From positions 1-31,320 of the forward strand of contig JAEWPH010000223.1 of the NCBI GenBank assembly GCA_023460715.1: DNA of 31,320 nt, in the 5' to 3' direction. Position 1 is the stretch's first letter. Each line of letters opens with the position of its first letter. The DNA comes from Pseudomonadota bacterium. GTDB lineage: Bacteria > Pseudomonadota > Gammaproteobacteria > Burkholderiales > Burkholderiaceae_C. The notes beneath the pieces were generated by a model. That model made no database searches. It was not told the DNA's origin and saw nothing but the letters and a program-made list of their open reading frames with translations. The translations under genes were made by a program, and so were the position numbers. Below are positions 17,221 to 25,231 of this stretch, one piece after another.

Positions 17221-18201
17221 TCAATCCACGCGGATATCGGCCCGCGCCGCCACGGCGCGCATCAGGGGCAGCTCGCGCTCCACACGGGCGCGCAGCGCTT
17301 CGCCGCTGCCCCAGGTGGGCGTGAGGCCGATGCCTTCCAGCTTCTTGCGGAACTCGGCCGATGCCATCGTGTCCTGCAGCGCCTTCTCCAGCTTCTTGCG
17401 CACCGGCTCCGGCAGGCCGGCCGGCGCGACGAACGCGAACCACGAGCCCATGTCGAAGCCGGGATAGCCGCTTTCGGCCACCGTGGGCACCTGGGGCAGC
17501 AAGGCCAGGCGCTGCGGGCTCAGGGCCGCGATCGCCTTGATCTTGCCGGCCTGGATGAGCGGCGTGCTGGCCACCACTGTGTCTACCGCGTACTGCACCT
17601 GCCCGCCCATCAGCGCGGTGAGGTTGGGCGAACTGCCATTGAACGGCACATGCATCATCCGCATGCCGGTCGTGGACTTCAGCACTTCGCCCCCGAAGTG
17701 CACCGACGACCCGGTGCCGTACGAGCCGTAGGAATATTTGTCCGGCGCGGCCTTGGTGAGCGCGATGGCCTCCTTCAGCGTGCTGCCCGGCGTGTCGTTG
17801 TGCGCCACCAGCAGCAGGCCCATGTCGGCCACCAGCCCCAGCGGCGTGAAGCTGCGCAAAGGGTCGTAAGGCAGGTTGTTGCGGATGGCCGGGTTGAGCG
17901 TGAGCGTGGTGTTGGCCCCGAGCAGCAGCGTGTAGCCGTCCGCGGGCGCCTTCGCCACCATGGAGGCCGCCACCACCGTGCCGGCCCCCGGCTTGTTCTC
18001 GACCACCATGGGCTGCCCCAGGCGTTCACCCAGCGCCGTGGCCAGCAGCCGGCCCAGGATGTCCGTGGCGCCGCCCGGCGCGAACGGAATCACGAGCTTG
18101 ACCGGGCGGTCCGGGTAGGCCTGAGCCCACGCAGCCGCCGGGCCGGTGAGCGCCAGGGCGCCGAGCAAGAGGGTCGAGGCAAGGAAGCGGGAACGCAGCA
18201 T
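17221..18201 (-). CDS. Tripartite tricarboxylate transporter receptor (Bug/TctC family)
   Basis: A 326-residue periplasmic solute-binding protein. A Sec signal peptide (basic MLRSRF, hydrophobic LASTLLLGALAL, cleavage probably after AWAQA) is followed by YPDRPVKLVIPFAPGGATD, the ligand-loop signature of Bug proteins, and by NKPGAGTVVAASMVAKAPADGYT (in pieces: NKPGAGTVVAA, KAPADGYTLLLG). Bug proteins bind carboxylated or amide-bearing small molecules; many in Burkholderiales stand without TctA/TctB, as here. The gene lies 87 bases after an amidase gene on the same strand, so the receptor may bind the amidase's substrate or product. Confidence 0.94.
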   Translation of the reverse strand: MLRSRFLASTLLLGALALTGPAAAWAQAYPDRPVKLVIPFAPGGATDILGRLLATALGERLGQPMVVENKPGAGTVVAASMVAKAPADGYTLLLGANTTLTLNPAIRNNLPYDPLRSFTPLGLVADMGLLLVAHNDTPGSTLKEAIALTKAAPDKYSYGSYGTGSSVHFGGEVLKSTTGMRMMHVPFNGSSPNLTALMGGQVQYAVDTVVASTPLIQAGKIKAIAALSPQRLALLPQVPTVAESGYPGFDMGSWFAFVAPAGLPEPVRKKLEKALQDTMASAEFRKKLEGIGLTPTWGSGEALRARVERELPLMRAVAARADIRVD

Positions 18202-18288
18202 GATGAAACTCTCCAGGGCAACGGACGACGGACAAACCGGCGGGGAACGGCCTCGAATGGCCTGCCGCCCCCGCAAGGGAAAAAACGC

Positions 18289-19788
18289 TCACGCCAGCAG
18301 CGGACTCCTCACGCGCGCATGGCCGCTGGCCTGGCCGTAGGCGTGGCCGATCTGCAGCACCGCTGCATCGCATTGCGCCGGGCCGATGATCTGCAAGCCT
18401 GCGGGCAACCCGCCGGGGCCGAAGCCCGCGGGCGCAGCCAGCGCGGGCAGCCCTGCCATGGTGGCGGGCACCACGGCCTGCATCCAGCGGTGGTAGGTGT
18501 CCATGTCACGGCCGCCCACGGCATGCGGCCAGTCCAGTTCCGCCGCGAACGGAAACACCTGTGCCGCCGGCATGACGAGGAAGTCGAAGCGTTCGAACAG
18601 CCCGCGCAGCACCTGGTACCAGGCCGAGCGCACGCGTGCGGCGTCGTACACCTGCAAGGCGCTCAGGCGCATGCCGCGTTCGATCTCCCACACGGCCTCG
18701 GCCTTGAGCAGGGGCCGCTTGGCGGGGTCGCGGTACAGCGCGGCGTTGGCGCCCGCCACGCTGAAACTTCGCAGGTCGATCCAGGCGTTCCAGAGCTGCT
18801 CCAGGTCGAAGGCAGGCACCGCCGCGTCCACGGTACAGCCCACCGTGCGAAAGTGCGCCAGCGCCTGTTCGCAGGTCTGCAGCACGCCGGGCTCGCACGG
18901 CAGGTGGCCGCCCAGATCGCCGAGCCAGCCGATGCGCGTGCCCTTGAAATCGCGTTCCAGTGGCTGGCCCAGCGCGGCGAAGTCGTCGTGCCGGCGTGTG
19001 AGCGGCAGGCGCGCATCGAAGCCGGCCTGCACGGACAGCAGCATCGCCAGGTCAGGAATGTTGCGCGCCATCGGACCGGCCACGCTGAACTGCTGGAAGA
19101 ACACCTCTTCCGTCGGCCCGTGCGGCACCAGGCCGAACGAGGTGCGCAGGCCGTAGACGTTGTTGAAGGCCGCCGGCGTGCGCAGCGAGCCCATCATGTC
19201 CGAGCCATCGGCCACGGGCAGCATGTGCAATGCGACGGCCACCCCGGCGCCGCCGCTGCTGCCGCCGGCGGAGCGCGCTGGATCGAACGCATTGCGCGTC
19301 GTGCCATAGACCGGATTGAAGGTGTGCCCACCCAAACCGAACTCGGGCGAGTTCGTGCGGCCGATGAACAGTGCGCCGCTGGCACGCATGCGCTCATACA
19401 CCACGGCGTCGGTGGACGACACCTGCCCGGCGAAGATCGGTGAGCCGCGCGTGGTCACCATGCCGGCTGCGGGCATGATGTCCTTGGGCGCCTGCGGAAA
19501 GCCGTGCAGCGGGCCCAGGCTCTCGCCCCGCGCGAGTTGCGCATCCCGCTCGGCGGCCTGCGCCCTCAGCCCTTCGCGATCGGGCATCGCCACGATGGCA
19601 TTCACCACCGGGTTCAGGCGATCCACGTGCGCCAGCGTGGCGTCCAGCACCTCGACGCACGACACCTCCCTGCCATGGATGGCGCGGGACAGGGCGGTGG
19701 CTGAGCCGTCCAAGAGACCCAGGCCGGTGGACGAGCCCGCGCGGACGGGCGCGGACGGAAGGGTGGAAGCGGCAGCAGGTGGTGTCAT
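18289..19788 (-). CDS. Amidase (amidase signature family)
   Basis: A 499-residue amidase-signature hydrolase that cleaves carboxamides to acid and ammonia. The Ser-cisSer-Lys triad is visible: Lys102 in APKD, the cis-Ser in GGSSGG at 175-180 and nucleophile Ser201 in GSDMMGSLRTPA. In place of the common DxGGS, it has DMMGS; I recall this variant in a subset of amidases, so it is not a sign of inactivity. The ATG at 19786-19788 was chosen over the longer frame that runs across the promoter and LysR start. It is divergent from a LysR gene (91-base gap) and upstream of the Bug receptor gene, forming a likely LysR-controlled uptake/hydrolysis module. Confidence 0.93.
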   Translation of the reverse strand: MTPPAAASTLPSAPVRAGSSTGLGLLDGSATALSRAIHGREVSCVEVLDATLAHVDRLNPVVNAIVAMPDREGLRAQAAERDAQLARGESLGPLHGFPQAPKDIMPAAGMVTTRGSPIFAGQVSSTDAVVYERMRASGALFIGRTNSPEFGLGGHTFNPVYGTTRNAFDPARSAGGSSGGAGVAVALHMLPVADGSDMMGSLRTPAAFNNVYGLRTSFGLVPHGPTEEVFFQQFSVAGPMARNIPDLAMLLSVQAGFDARLPLTRRHDDFAALGQPLERDFKGTRIGWLGDLGGHLPCEPGVLQTCEQALAHFRTVGCTVDAAVPAFDLEQLWNAWIDLRSFSVAGANAALYRDPAKRPLLKAEAVWEIERGMRLSALQVYDAARVRSAWYQVLRGLFERFDFLVMPAAQVFPFAAELDWPHAVGGRDMDTYHRWMQAVVPATMAGLPALAAPAGFGPGGLPAGLQIIGPAQCDAAVLQIGHAYGQASGHARVRSPLLA

Positions 19789-19848
19789 GTCGATGGCAGC
19801 ATAAGCAGGCCCCTGCCCTTCGACAATCGACGTTTTCTGAGGGTATCG

Positions 19849-19863
19849 TTGCGTTTTACGCAA
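19849..19863. promoter_or_regulatory. LysR-type operator (T-N11-A) between amidase and lysR
   Basis: TTGCGT-TTT-ACGCAA is a perfect palindrome whose inner TGCGTTTTACGCA fits the T-N11-A rule with dyad symmetry. It lies 17 bases before the start of the LysR gene and 61 bases before the start of the divergent amidase gene, the usual place for the autoregulatory recognition site. Confidence 0.72.
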
Positions 19864-19879
19864 ACCAAAACCTTGCCCC

Positions 19880-20794
19880 ATGCTGTCCAGCCGATTGCAG
19901 GAAACCGCCCTGCGCTACTTCCTGGAAGTGGTGCGCAGCGGCTCCGTGAGCGAAGCCGCCACCCGCCTCAATGTCTCCCCCTCCGCCGTGAGCCGCCAGG
20001 TGGCGGCGCTGGAAGACCTGCTGGGCGTGCCGCTGTTCGACCGCCGCCCGCGCGGCATGGCCCCGAGCCCCGCCGGCGAGCTGCTGGCCGCGCACGCCCG
20101 CCGCGGGGCGCTGGAGGCCGACCGCGTGGTCTCCGACATCCAGGCGCTGCAGGGTGTGCACACCGGGCTGATCCGTCTGAGCAGCTCGGCCGGCTTCGCC
20201 ATCGAATTCCTGCCGCGCGTGATGGCCCAGTTCAGGGAGCGCTATCCGGGCATGCAGTTCCGCCTGAGCGTCGCCAGCCCTGCCGCGGTCACCGTCGCGG
20301 TGCTCAACGGCGACGCCGATGTGGGCCTGACCTACAGCCGCTCGGCGGAACGGGACATCACGGTGCAGCACCGCGAAGCTTCGCCCGTGATCGCCATCAT
20401 GCGGCCGGACCACCCGCTCGCGCGCTTCCCCTCCGTGACACTGGCGCAGATGCATGCGCACCCCATCGCCTTGCCGGAGCGCGACAACACCGTGCGGCAG
20501 CTGTTCGACATCGGGTGCAGCCAGCGCGGCCTGGTGTTCGAGCCGGCCCTGGTCTGCAACCATTTCGAGACGCTGACCCACTTCGTGCTGCACGGCGGCG
20601 GGCTGTCGATTTCCGGAGAGGTCACGGTGCGGGACCGTGTGGCCCGCGGCGAACTGCATGCGGCACAGATCCGCGAACGCGGCATGAGCGCCCGTCTCAC
20701 CGAAATCCAGACGCTGAGCGGCCGCACCCTGCCGTCGGGCGTGCGCCTGTTCCTCGACTATCTGCGCAGTGCATTGCCGGCGCCCAGTGGCTGA
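19880..20794 (+). CDS. LysR-family regulator of the amidase/receptor unit
   Basis: A 304-residue LysR regulator. The winged helix-turn-helix spans about 10-68 (LRYFLEVVRSGSVSEAATRL, then VSPSAVSRQVAALEDLLG), followed by LFDRRPRGMAPSPAGELL, and the effector domain includes GLIRLSSSAGFAIEFLPR and GDADVGLTYS. The Cys/His content in DIGCSQRGLVFEP and CNHFETLTHFV is typical of CbbR/OxyR-like effector domains but not diagnostic. A dyad T-N11-A box lies directly upstream. It is divergent from the amidase gene, and nth follows 96 bases downstream on the same strand. Confidence 0.93.
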   Translation: MLSSRLQETALRYFLEVVRSGSVSEAATRLNVSPSAVSRQVAALEDLLGVPLFDRRPRGMAPSPAGELLAAHARRGALEADRVVSDIQALQGVHTGLIRLSSSAGFAIEFLPRVMAQFRERYPGMQFRLSVASPAAVTVAVLNGDADVGLTYSRSAERDITVQHREASPVIAIMRPDHPLARFPSVTLAQMHAHPIALPERDNTVRQLFDIGCSQRGLVFEPALVCNHFETLTHFVLHGGGLSISGEVTVRDRVARGELHAAQIRERGMSARLTEIQTLSGRTLPSGVRLFLDYLRSALPAPSG

Positions 20795-20890
20795 AGGAAG
20801 CCGCCGCCGGAGGCGCCTGGAGACGCTGCGCAGGAAGCAGGCCGGCCGCGCAGCACAATGCGAGGCAACGACAAAAATACCCACGCCACC

Positions 20891-21529
20891 ATGAAGACCG
20901 AGCACATCGTCCCTTTCTTCGCCACGCTCAAGGCGGCCAATCCGCAGCCCAACACCGAACTGGAATACACCACCGTCTTCGAACTGCTGGCCGCCGTGCT
21001 GCTGTCGGCCCAGGCCACGGACGTGGGCGTGAACAAGGCCACGCGCAAGCTGTTCCCGGCGGCGGGCACGCCGCAGGCCATCCTCGACCTGGGCCTGGAA
21101 GGGCTGGAGAGCTACGTCAAGACCATCGGCTTGTACCGCAGCAAGGCGCGGCACCTGATGGAGACCTGCCGCATCCTCGTGGAGCGGCACGGCGGCCAGG
21201 TGCCGCGCACGCGCGAGGAGCTGGAGGCGCTGCCCGGCGTGGGCCGCAAGACGGCCAACGTGGTGCTGAACGTGGCATTCGGCCAGCCCACCATGGCGGT
21301 GGACACGCACATCTTCCGCGTGAGCAACCGCACCGGCCTGGCGCCGGGCAAGAACCCGCTGGCGGTGGAGATGCAGTTGCTCAAGCGCGTGCCGGCCGAG
21401 TACGCAGTGGACTCGCACCACTGGCTGATCCTGCACGGCCGCTACGTCTGCCAGGCACGCAAACCGCGCTGCTGGGAGTGTGCGGTGGCGACGTACTGCG
21501 ACTACCAGCCCAAGACGCCAGCGCCCTGA
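20891..21529 (+). CDS. nth: Endonuclease III (DNA glycosylase/AP lyase)
   Basis: A 212-residue Nth that removes oxidised pyrimidines and nicks abasic sites in base-excision repair. The helix-hairpin-helix LPGVGRKTANVV at 114-125 contains catalytic Lys120, and Asp138 lies in VDTHIFRV. The C-terminal [4Fe-4S] ligands are Cys187, Cys194, Cys197 and Cys203 with the exact C-x6-C-x2-C-x5-C spacing. The start at 20891 gives MKTEHIVPFF; a longer frame from 20858 adds 11 residues without family support. No rnf genes are adjacent. Confidence 0.96.
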   Translation: MKTEHIVPFFATLKAANPQPNTELEYTTVFELLAAVLLSAQATDVGVNKATRKLFPAAGTPQAILDLGLEGLESYVKTIGLYRSKARHLMETCRILVERHGGQVPRTREELEALPGVGRKTANVVLNVAFGQPTMAVDTHIFRVSNRTGLAPGKNPLAVEMQLLKRVPAEYAVDSHHWLILHGRYVCQARKPRCWECAVATYCDYQPKTPAP

Positions 21530-21538
21530 GTTTGCATG

Positions 21539-21594
21539 CAAATAAGGCTCCAGCGCCCGCCAATGGAGCGCATGAAGCTATTTATTTGATAGCA
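21539..21594 (-). repeat. Intergenic palindromic repeat, copy D
   Basis: On the minus strand it reads GCTATCAAATAAATAGCT, TCATGCGCTCCATTGG, then CGGGCGCTGGAGCC and TTATTTG. The CGGGCGCTGGAGCC block is identical to copy A. It fills the 67-base gap between the convergent ends of nth and the TerB-like gene. Confidence 0.7.
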
Positions 21595-21596
21595 CA

Positions 21597-22631
21597 TCAG
21601 GCCTTGAGTTCGCGCAGGAGCTTGCCCACGTCCAGCCCCTTCGCCCGCTCCTGGATTTGCGGCGCGTAGCGCTGCTGCAGGCCCTTGGCCTCGTCCACGG
21701 TCCGTGAGAACGAGGCCTTGAGCGCGTCGGTGCTCAGCGTGCGGCCCCCGGCGTAGTAGCGCTGCGCCACCTTGCCCAGCGCGTAGGTGCTGGCGAACGA
21801 GAATGCCGAGCCCGTGGCCGCGCTGCCCACCGCACGGCCCATGCCGCCCATCACCTTGCCCAGCAGCCCGCCCACCAGCTTGCGGCCGAACTGCTCCACG
21901 TACTGCGAGGTGAGCCCCACGCCCACCGTGGCCAGGAAGTCGGCGATGTGCCGCTTGTCCAGCTCATAGCCATAGACCTTGCCCACGCGGTAGACCAGGC
22001 GCGTCTGCAGCGGAATGATGGCCATGGAAGCCAGCGACTGCGGCAGCAGCTCCAGCGCGCCGTTGAGGATGGACGCGTTCAGGATCATAGAGTCGATCTC
22101 GGCATCGCTCACCGAGGCGGCGTTGACCGGGGCACCGGTGGGCGTGGCCGCCGCCACAGCAGCCGTTGCCGCAACCGCCGCGCCCCCCACCGCCATCGGC
22201 ACGGCGGCCGTGGGGCCGGACCAGGCCTCGGACGGTGCGGGCTCGGCGCGCAGCGGCACGTCGGCCAGCGCGTCGGCCTGCTCGATCACCTGCGCCGCCT
22301 CGGGCGCCGGCACCTGCAGCGCGGCAGCCAGGCGCTGCAGGAAGGCCTTTTCCTTGGCGTTGCACACGCCGTCGGCATCGCACACGCCCACGGCCATCTC
22401 GAAGGCCAGGTGGCGCAGCGCAGGCGTGTCGAGCACGCCGGCGGCGTCCTCCAGGCGTACGCGCTGCAGCAGCACGTCTTGGTACAGCTTCATCAGGTCC
22501 ACGCCGCTGCCGGCGCTGAGCGATTCGGCCATGTCGCGCAGGTGGTCGCGTTCGCGCTCGTCCTTGTGTTCGTCGGCAAAGGCCGCCATCAGGCTGATGG
22601 ACAGAACGGCGCGCAGGTGTTGGGTTTCCAT
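21597..22631 (-). CDS. TerB-like / DUF697-like fusion protein
   Basis: A 344-residue protein. Residues about 1-115 look like a TerB-type all-helical domain (SISLMAAFADEHKDERERD, then AFEMAVGVCDADGVCNAKEK and AFLQRLAAAL), with acidic residues where TerB binds metal. An Ala/Val/Pro-rich linker (about 130-175) follows. Residues about 190-290 resemble DUF697/YcjF: LLPQSLASMAIIPLQTRLVYRVGKVYG (quoted in parts LLPQSLASMAIIPL and TRLVYRVGKVYGYEL) then GLL-GKVMGGMGRAVGSAATG, amphipathic helices that may associate with membrane. The tail is charged and helical. The ATG at 22629-22631 was chosen because the upstream frame is intergenic noise. No other ter gene is present, so tellurite resistance should not be assumed. 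Function unknown; stress or envelope role possible. Confidence 0.82.
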   Translation of the reverse strand: METQHLRAVLSISLMAAFADEHKDERERDHLRDMAESLSAGSGVDLMKLYQDVLLQRVRLEDAAGVLDTPALRHLAFEMAVGVCDADGVCNAKEKAFLQRLAAALQVPAPEAAQVIEQADALADVPLRAEPAPSEAWSGPTAAVPMAVGGAAVAATAAVAAATPTGAPVNAASVSDAEIDSMILNASILNGALELLPQSLASMAIIPLQTRLVYRVGKVYGYELDKRHIADFLATVGVGLTSQYVEQFGRKLVGGLLGKVMGGMGRAVGSAATGSAFSFASTYALGKVAQRYYAGGRTLSTDALKASFSRTVDEAKGLQQRYAPQIQERAKGLDVGKLLRELKA

Positions 22632-22709
22632 GGATGCAGGTTCCTCAGTAGACAGGACATCGGGCTGCGCGTGGCCGCGCCAGCCCCGTGGAGACGGACG
22701 GCAGCCGCA

Positions 22710-22723
22710 GCACCCCGGGGTGC
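22710..22723. other. 14-bp perfect palindrome in TerB-MHS intergenic region
   Basis: GCACCCCGGGGTGC is a perfect palindrome 79 bases upstream of the TerB-like gene's start, in the 347-base divergent gap (22632-22978). It could be an operator for either gene or chance in GC-rich DNA. Confidence 0.3.
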
Positions 22724-22864
22724 GCAGTGGCCCTCCTGGCTCCCCCGCGCTGTATGACTGGTTCTGCAGAGGAAGAGAGATGGCTGCCGCCCGTGGGCCA
22801 GCAGCACGGCTCGCAGATGGAGCGGGCCTGCGGATTTTCAAGAGCCGTTGCGCTGCGTCAGCCT

Positions 22865-22906
22865 TTGACTGACAACCAGGCTTTTTCTCTATGCCCACAA
22901 TGGGCA
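22865..22906 (+). promoter_or_regulatory. Possible promoter and operator of the symporter gene
   Basis: TTGACT (22865-22870) is followed after 17 bases by TCTATG (22888-22893), a reasonable -35 with a weak -10. Overlapping the end of this is a perfect palindrome TGCCCA-CAA-TGGGCA (22892-22906), well placed for a repressor, about 73 bases before the ATG. Upstream, GTCAG/CTGAC (22857-22873) is a further small dyad. Sigma-70 assignment is tentative. Confidence 0.4.
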
Positions 22907-22978
22907 GGCTGCCACAGCAACACAACACAACAAGGCGCGCTCCCCCGGGCGCACCGTCAAGAAAGGCTGGATTTCCGC

Positions 22979-24325
22979 ATGTCCTCTCCCGCAGCATCCG
23001 CCGGTGTGCCCGGCGCGCCCGATGCGCCCGGCTCGGCCGAGCCCCGCGCCTACACCGCCGAAGAGAAACGCCACCGCGTCTTCTCGATCATGGCCGCCTC
23101 CTCGGGCAACCTGGTCGAGTGGTTCGACTTCTACGTGTATGCGTTTTCGGCGCTGTACTTCGCCTCGGCGTTCTTCCCCAAGTCGGATCCCACCGTCCAA
23201 CTGCTCAACACGGCAGGCGTGTTCGCGGCAGGCTTTCTGATGCGCCCGATCGGGGGCTGGCTGTTCGGCCGCATTGCCGACCGCTACGGGCGCAAGCGCT
23301 CCATGCTCATCTCGGTGACCATGATGTGCGCCGGCTCGCTGGTCATCGCCTTCCTGCCGACCTATGCCGCCATCGGCGCCTGGGCGCCCTTCCTGCTGCT
23401 GGTGTGCCGGCTGTTCCAGGGGCTGTCGGTAGGCGGAGAGTACGGCACCACCGCCACCTACATGAGCGAGGTGGCGTTGCGGGGCCAGCGCGGCTTCTTC
23501 TCGTCGTTCCAGTACGTGACGCTGATCGGCGGCCAGTTGCTGGCCGTGCTGGTGATCGTGGTGCTGGAGGCCCTGCTGTCCGAAGCGGAGCTGAAGGCCT
23601 GGGGCTGGCGCATTCCGTTCGTGATCGGCGCCATCTCGGCCGTGGTCGCCCTGCTGCTGCGCCGCACGCTGCACGAGACGCAGAGCGAGGCCGCCAAGAA
23701 CAACAAGGAGGCCGGCACCATCGGCGGCATCTTCCGCCACCACAAGGCGGCCTTCTTCACCGTGCTGGGCTATACCGCCGGCGGCTCCCTGATCTTCTAC
23801 ACCTTCACCACGTACATGCAGAAGTACCTGGTGAATACGGTGCAGCTGCCCATCAAGACCGCCAGCTATGTGATGACCGGGGCCCTGCTGCTGTTCATGT
23901 GCATGCAGCCGCTGGTGGGCGCCCTGTCCGACCGCATCGGCCGGCGCAACAACATGCTGATCTTCGGCGCGCTGGGCGCCCTCACCACCGTGCCCATCCT
24001 CACCGCGCTGCAGCACACCACGCACCCGGTGGTGGCCTTCCTGCTGATCGCCGCCGCGCTGGTGGTGGTGAGCTTCTACACCTCCATCAGCGGCATCGTG
24101 AAGGCCGAGATGTTCCCGCCCGAAGTGCGCGCGCTGGGCGTGGGGCTTGCGTACGCCATCGCCAATGCCCTCTTCGGCGGCACGGCCGAGTACGTGGCGC
24201 TGGGCCTGAAGTCCATCGGCCACGAATCCGCGTTCTTCTGGTACGTGACGGCGATGATGGTGGTGGCTTTCCTGGTCAGCCTGCGGCTGCCCCGCCAGGC
24301 GGCCTATCTGCACCACGACCATTGA
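22979..24325 (+). CDS. MHS-family MFS transporter, KgtP-like
   Basis: A 448-residue, twelve-helix major facilitator of the metabolite:H+ symporter family, probably importing a dicarboxylate or 2-oxo acid such as 2-oxoglutarate. The start of the membrane part, [16 protein letters not shown], is the family signature. [13 protein letters not shown] is the loop 2-3 motif, [20 protein letters not shown] is helix 4, and [11 protein letters not shown] is the repeat of the motif in loop 8-9. The N-terminal 25 residues are a Pro/Ala-rich cytoplasmic extension. The start at 22979 follows AAAGGCTGG. It is transcribed away from the TerB-like gene and is convergent with the racemase-family gene. Exact substrate not readable. 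Confidence 0.93.
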   Translation: MSSPAASAGVPGAPDAPGSAEPRAYTAEEKRHRVFSIMAASSGNLVEWFDFYVYAFSALYFASAFFPKSDPTVQLLNTAGVFAAGFLMRPIGGWLFGRIADRYGRKRSMLISVTMMCAGSLVIAFLPTYAAIGAWAPFLLLVCRLFQGLSVGGEYGTTATYMSEVALRGQRGFFSSFQYVTLIGGQLLAVLVIVVLEALLSEAELKAWGWRIPFVIGAISAVVALLLRRTLHETQSEAAKNNKEAGTIGGIFRHHKAAFFTVLGYTAGGSLIFYTFTTYMQKYLVNTVQLPIKTASYVMTGALLLFMCMQPLVGALSDRIGRRNNMLIFGALGALTTVPILTALQHTTHPVVAFLLIAAALVVVSFYTSISGIVKAEMFPPEVRALGVGLAYAIANALFGGTAEYVALGLKSIGHESAFFWYVTAMMVVAFLVSLRLPRQAAYLHHDH

Positions 24326-24332
24326 GCCGTGC

Positions 24333-24355
24333 GCGGGGCCGCTTCGCCGCCCCGC
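24333..24355. terminator. GC hairpin after the symporter gene
   Basis: GCGGGGC (24333-24339) pairs with GCCCCGC (24349-24355) around a 9-base loop, 7 bases after the symporter stop codon. There is no U-run. The remainder of the 144-base gap up to 24469 shows nothing I can name. Confidence 0.4.
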
Positions 24356-24469
24356 CCGGCGCTGCGTCCGGCCGGCAGATCCCCGGCCAAACCCGTTCCT
24401 CACAGGGCATCGCCTGCGCAGCCGCGGCGCACAGAGCGCGTGCAGGTGGTGGCCCGGGCGCTGGCTGCT

Positions 24470-25213
24470 TCAGCCGGTGGCCGGCAGCCCCAGTGCGGCC
24501 AGCTCCGGCGACACCCTCTCCCACGCCACATCGCAGGCCGGCCGGGCCCGCTCCGGTGCCTCTGCGTGGCCTTGCAGGGCCCAGTGGGCGCCAGCCTCCA
24601 CGCTGTCGATGACGGGCACCTCCAGTTCCGGCTGAATGGCCCTGGCCATGCCGGCCAGGCCGGCACCGCCCAGGATCACCGCCTGCACACCCATCTCGCG
24701 CACCGCATCGCCGCAGGCACGCGCCAGCAGGGCCTGGGCGGCCACGGGGTCAGCGGCCAGCTGTGCGCCCGTGGGCGCCACGGTGCGGATGCCCGCGAGG
24801 GCCTGCGCGTGGCCCAGCGCCTGCGCCAGGCGCTCCAGCATCGGGCCCCAGCGCGCACCACCGGTCACGATGGCGAAGCGGCCGTAGCGCGCAGCGGTGA
24901 TGAAGGAGGCTTCGGCCAGGCCGGTGACGGGCACGGGACTGCTTTCGCGCAGGGCCATCAGCCCCGGATCGCCGAAGCAGCCGACCAGCACCGCATCGGG
25001 CGCGGGGCCGTCCGCCAGGGCCGCCGCCCACGCGTCCAGGGCGGCGTGCGAAGCCACGGCGTAGCTCGCCTCGCACGCGATATAGGGCGCACCGAAGCGC
25101 GCCGTGGCAGTACGCACCTGCACCTGCGGCCCGGCGGCCGCCTGCACGTGGCGCTGCAAGAGCACGCTCACGCCGGCGGAGGTATTGGGATTGATGACCA
25201 GCAGTTGACGCAT
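24470..25213 (-). CDS. Asp/Glu/hydantoin racemase-family protein with one catalytic Cys missing
   Basis: A 247-residue member of the Asp/Glu/hydantoin racemase family, starting MRQLLVINPNTSAGVS like HyuE. Cofactor-free racemases of this fold use two cysteines. Cys79 in LVGCFGDPGL is present. At the second site the usual LGCAGM reads ILGGAGLAGM, with Gly183 (codon GGT, one base from the Cys codon TGT). A one-base-two-proton racemase should then be impaired; single-Cys relatives include arylmalonate decarboxylase, which keeps the opposite Cys. It is the last gene of the ABC-transporter/GntR operon, 18 bases after the GntR gene. Likely acts on the imported compound; reaction unknown. Confidence 0.88.
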   Translation of the reverse strand: MRQLLVINPNTSAGVSVLLQRHVQAAAGPQVQVRTATARFGAPYIACEASYAVASHAALDAWAAALADGPAPDAVLVGCFGDPGLMALRESSPVPVTGLAEASFITAARYGRFAIVTGGARWGPMLERLAQALGHAQALAGIRTVAPTGAQLAADPVAAQALLARACGDAVREMGVQAVILGGAGLAGMARAIQPELEVPVIDSVEAGAHWALQGHAEAPERARPACDVAWERVSPELAALGLPATG

Positions 25214-25231
25214 CGTGTTCGCCCGAGAGGT

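Noticed and set aside
18289..19788. Amidase inactivated by DMMGS in place of DxGGS
   Set aside because: Lys, cis-Ser and nucleophile Ser are all present, the flanking sequence is intact, and this variant is, to my recollection, frequent in one amidase subgroup.
21597..22631. Annotation as a tellurite resistance protein
   Set aside because: Only one TerB-like domain is present and there are no TerA, TerC, TerD or TerE genes nearby, so resistance cannot be claimed.
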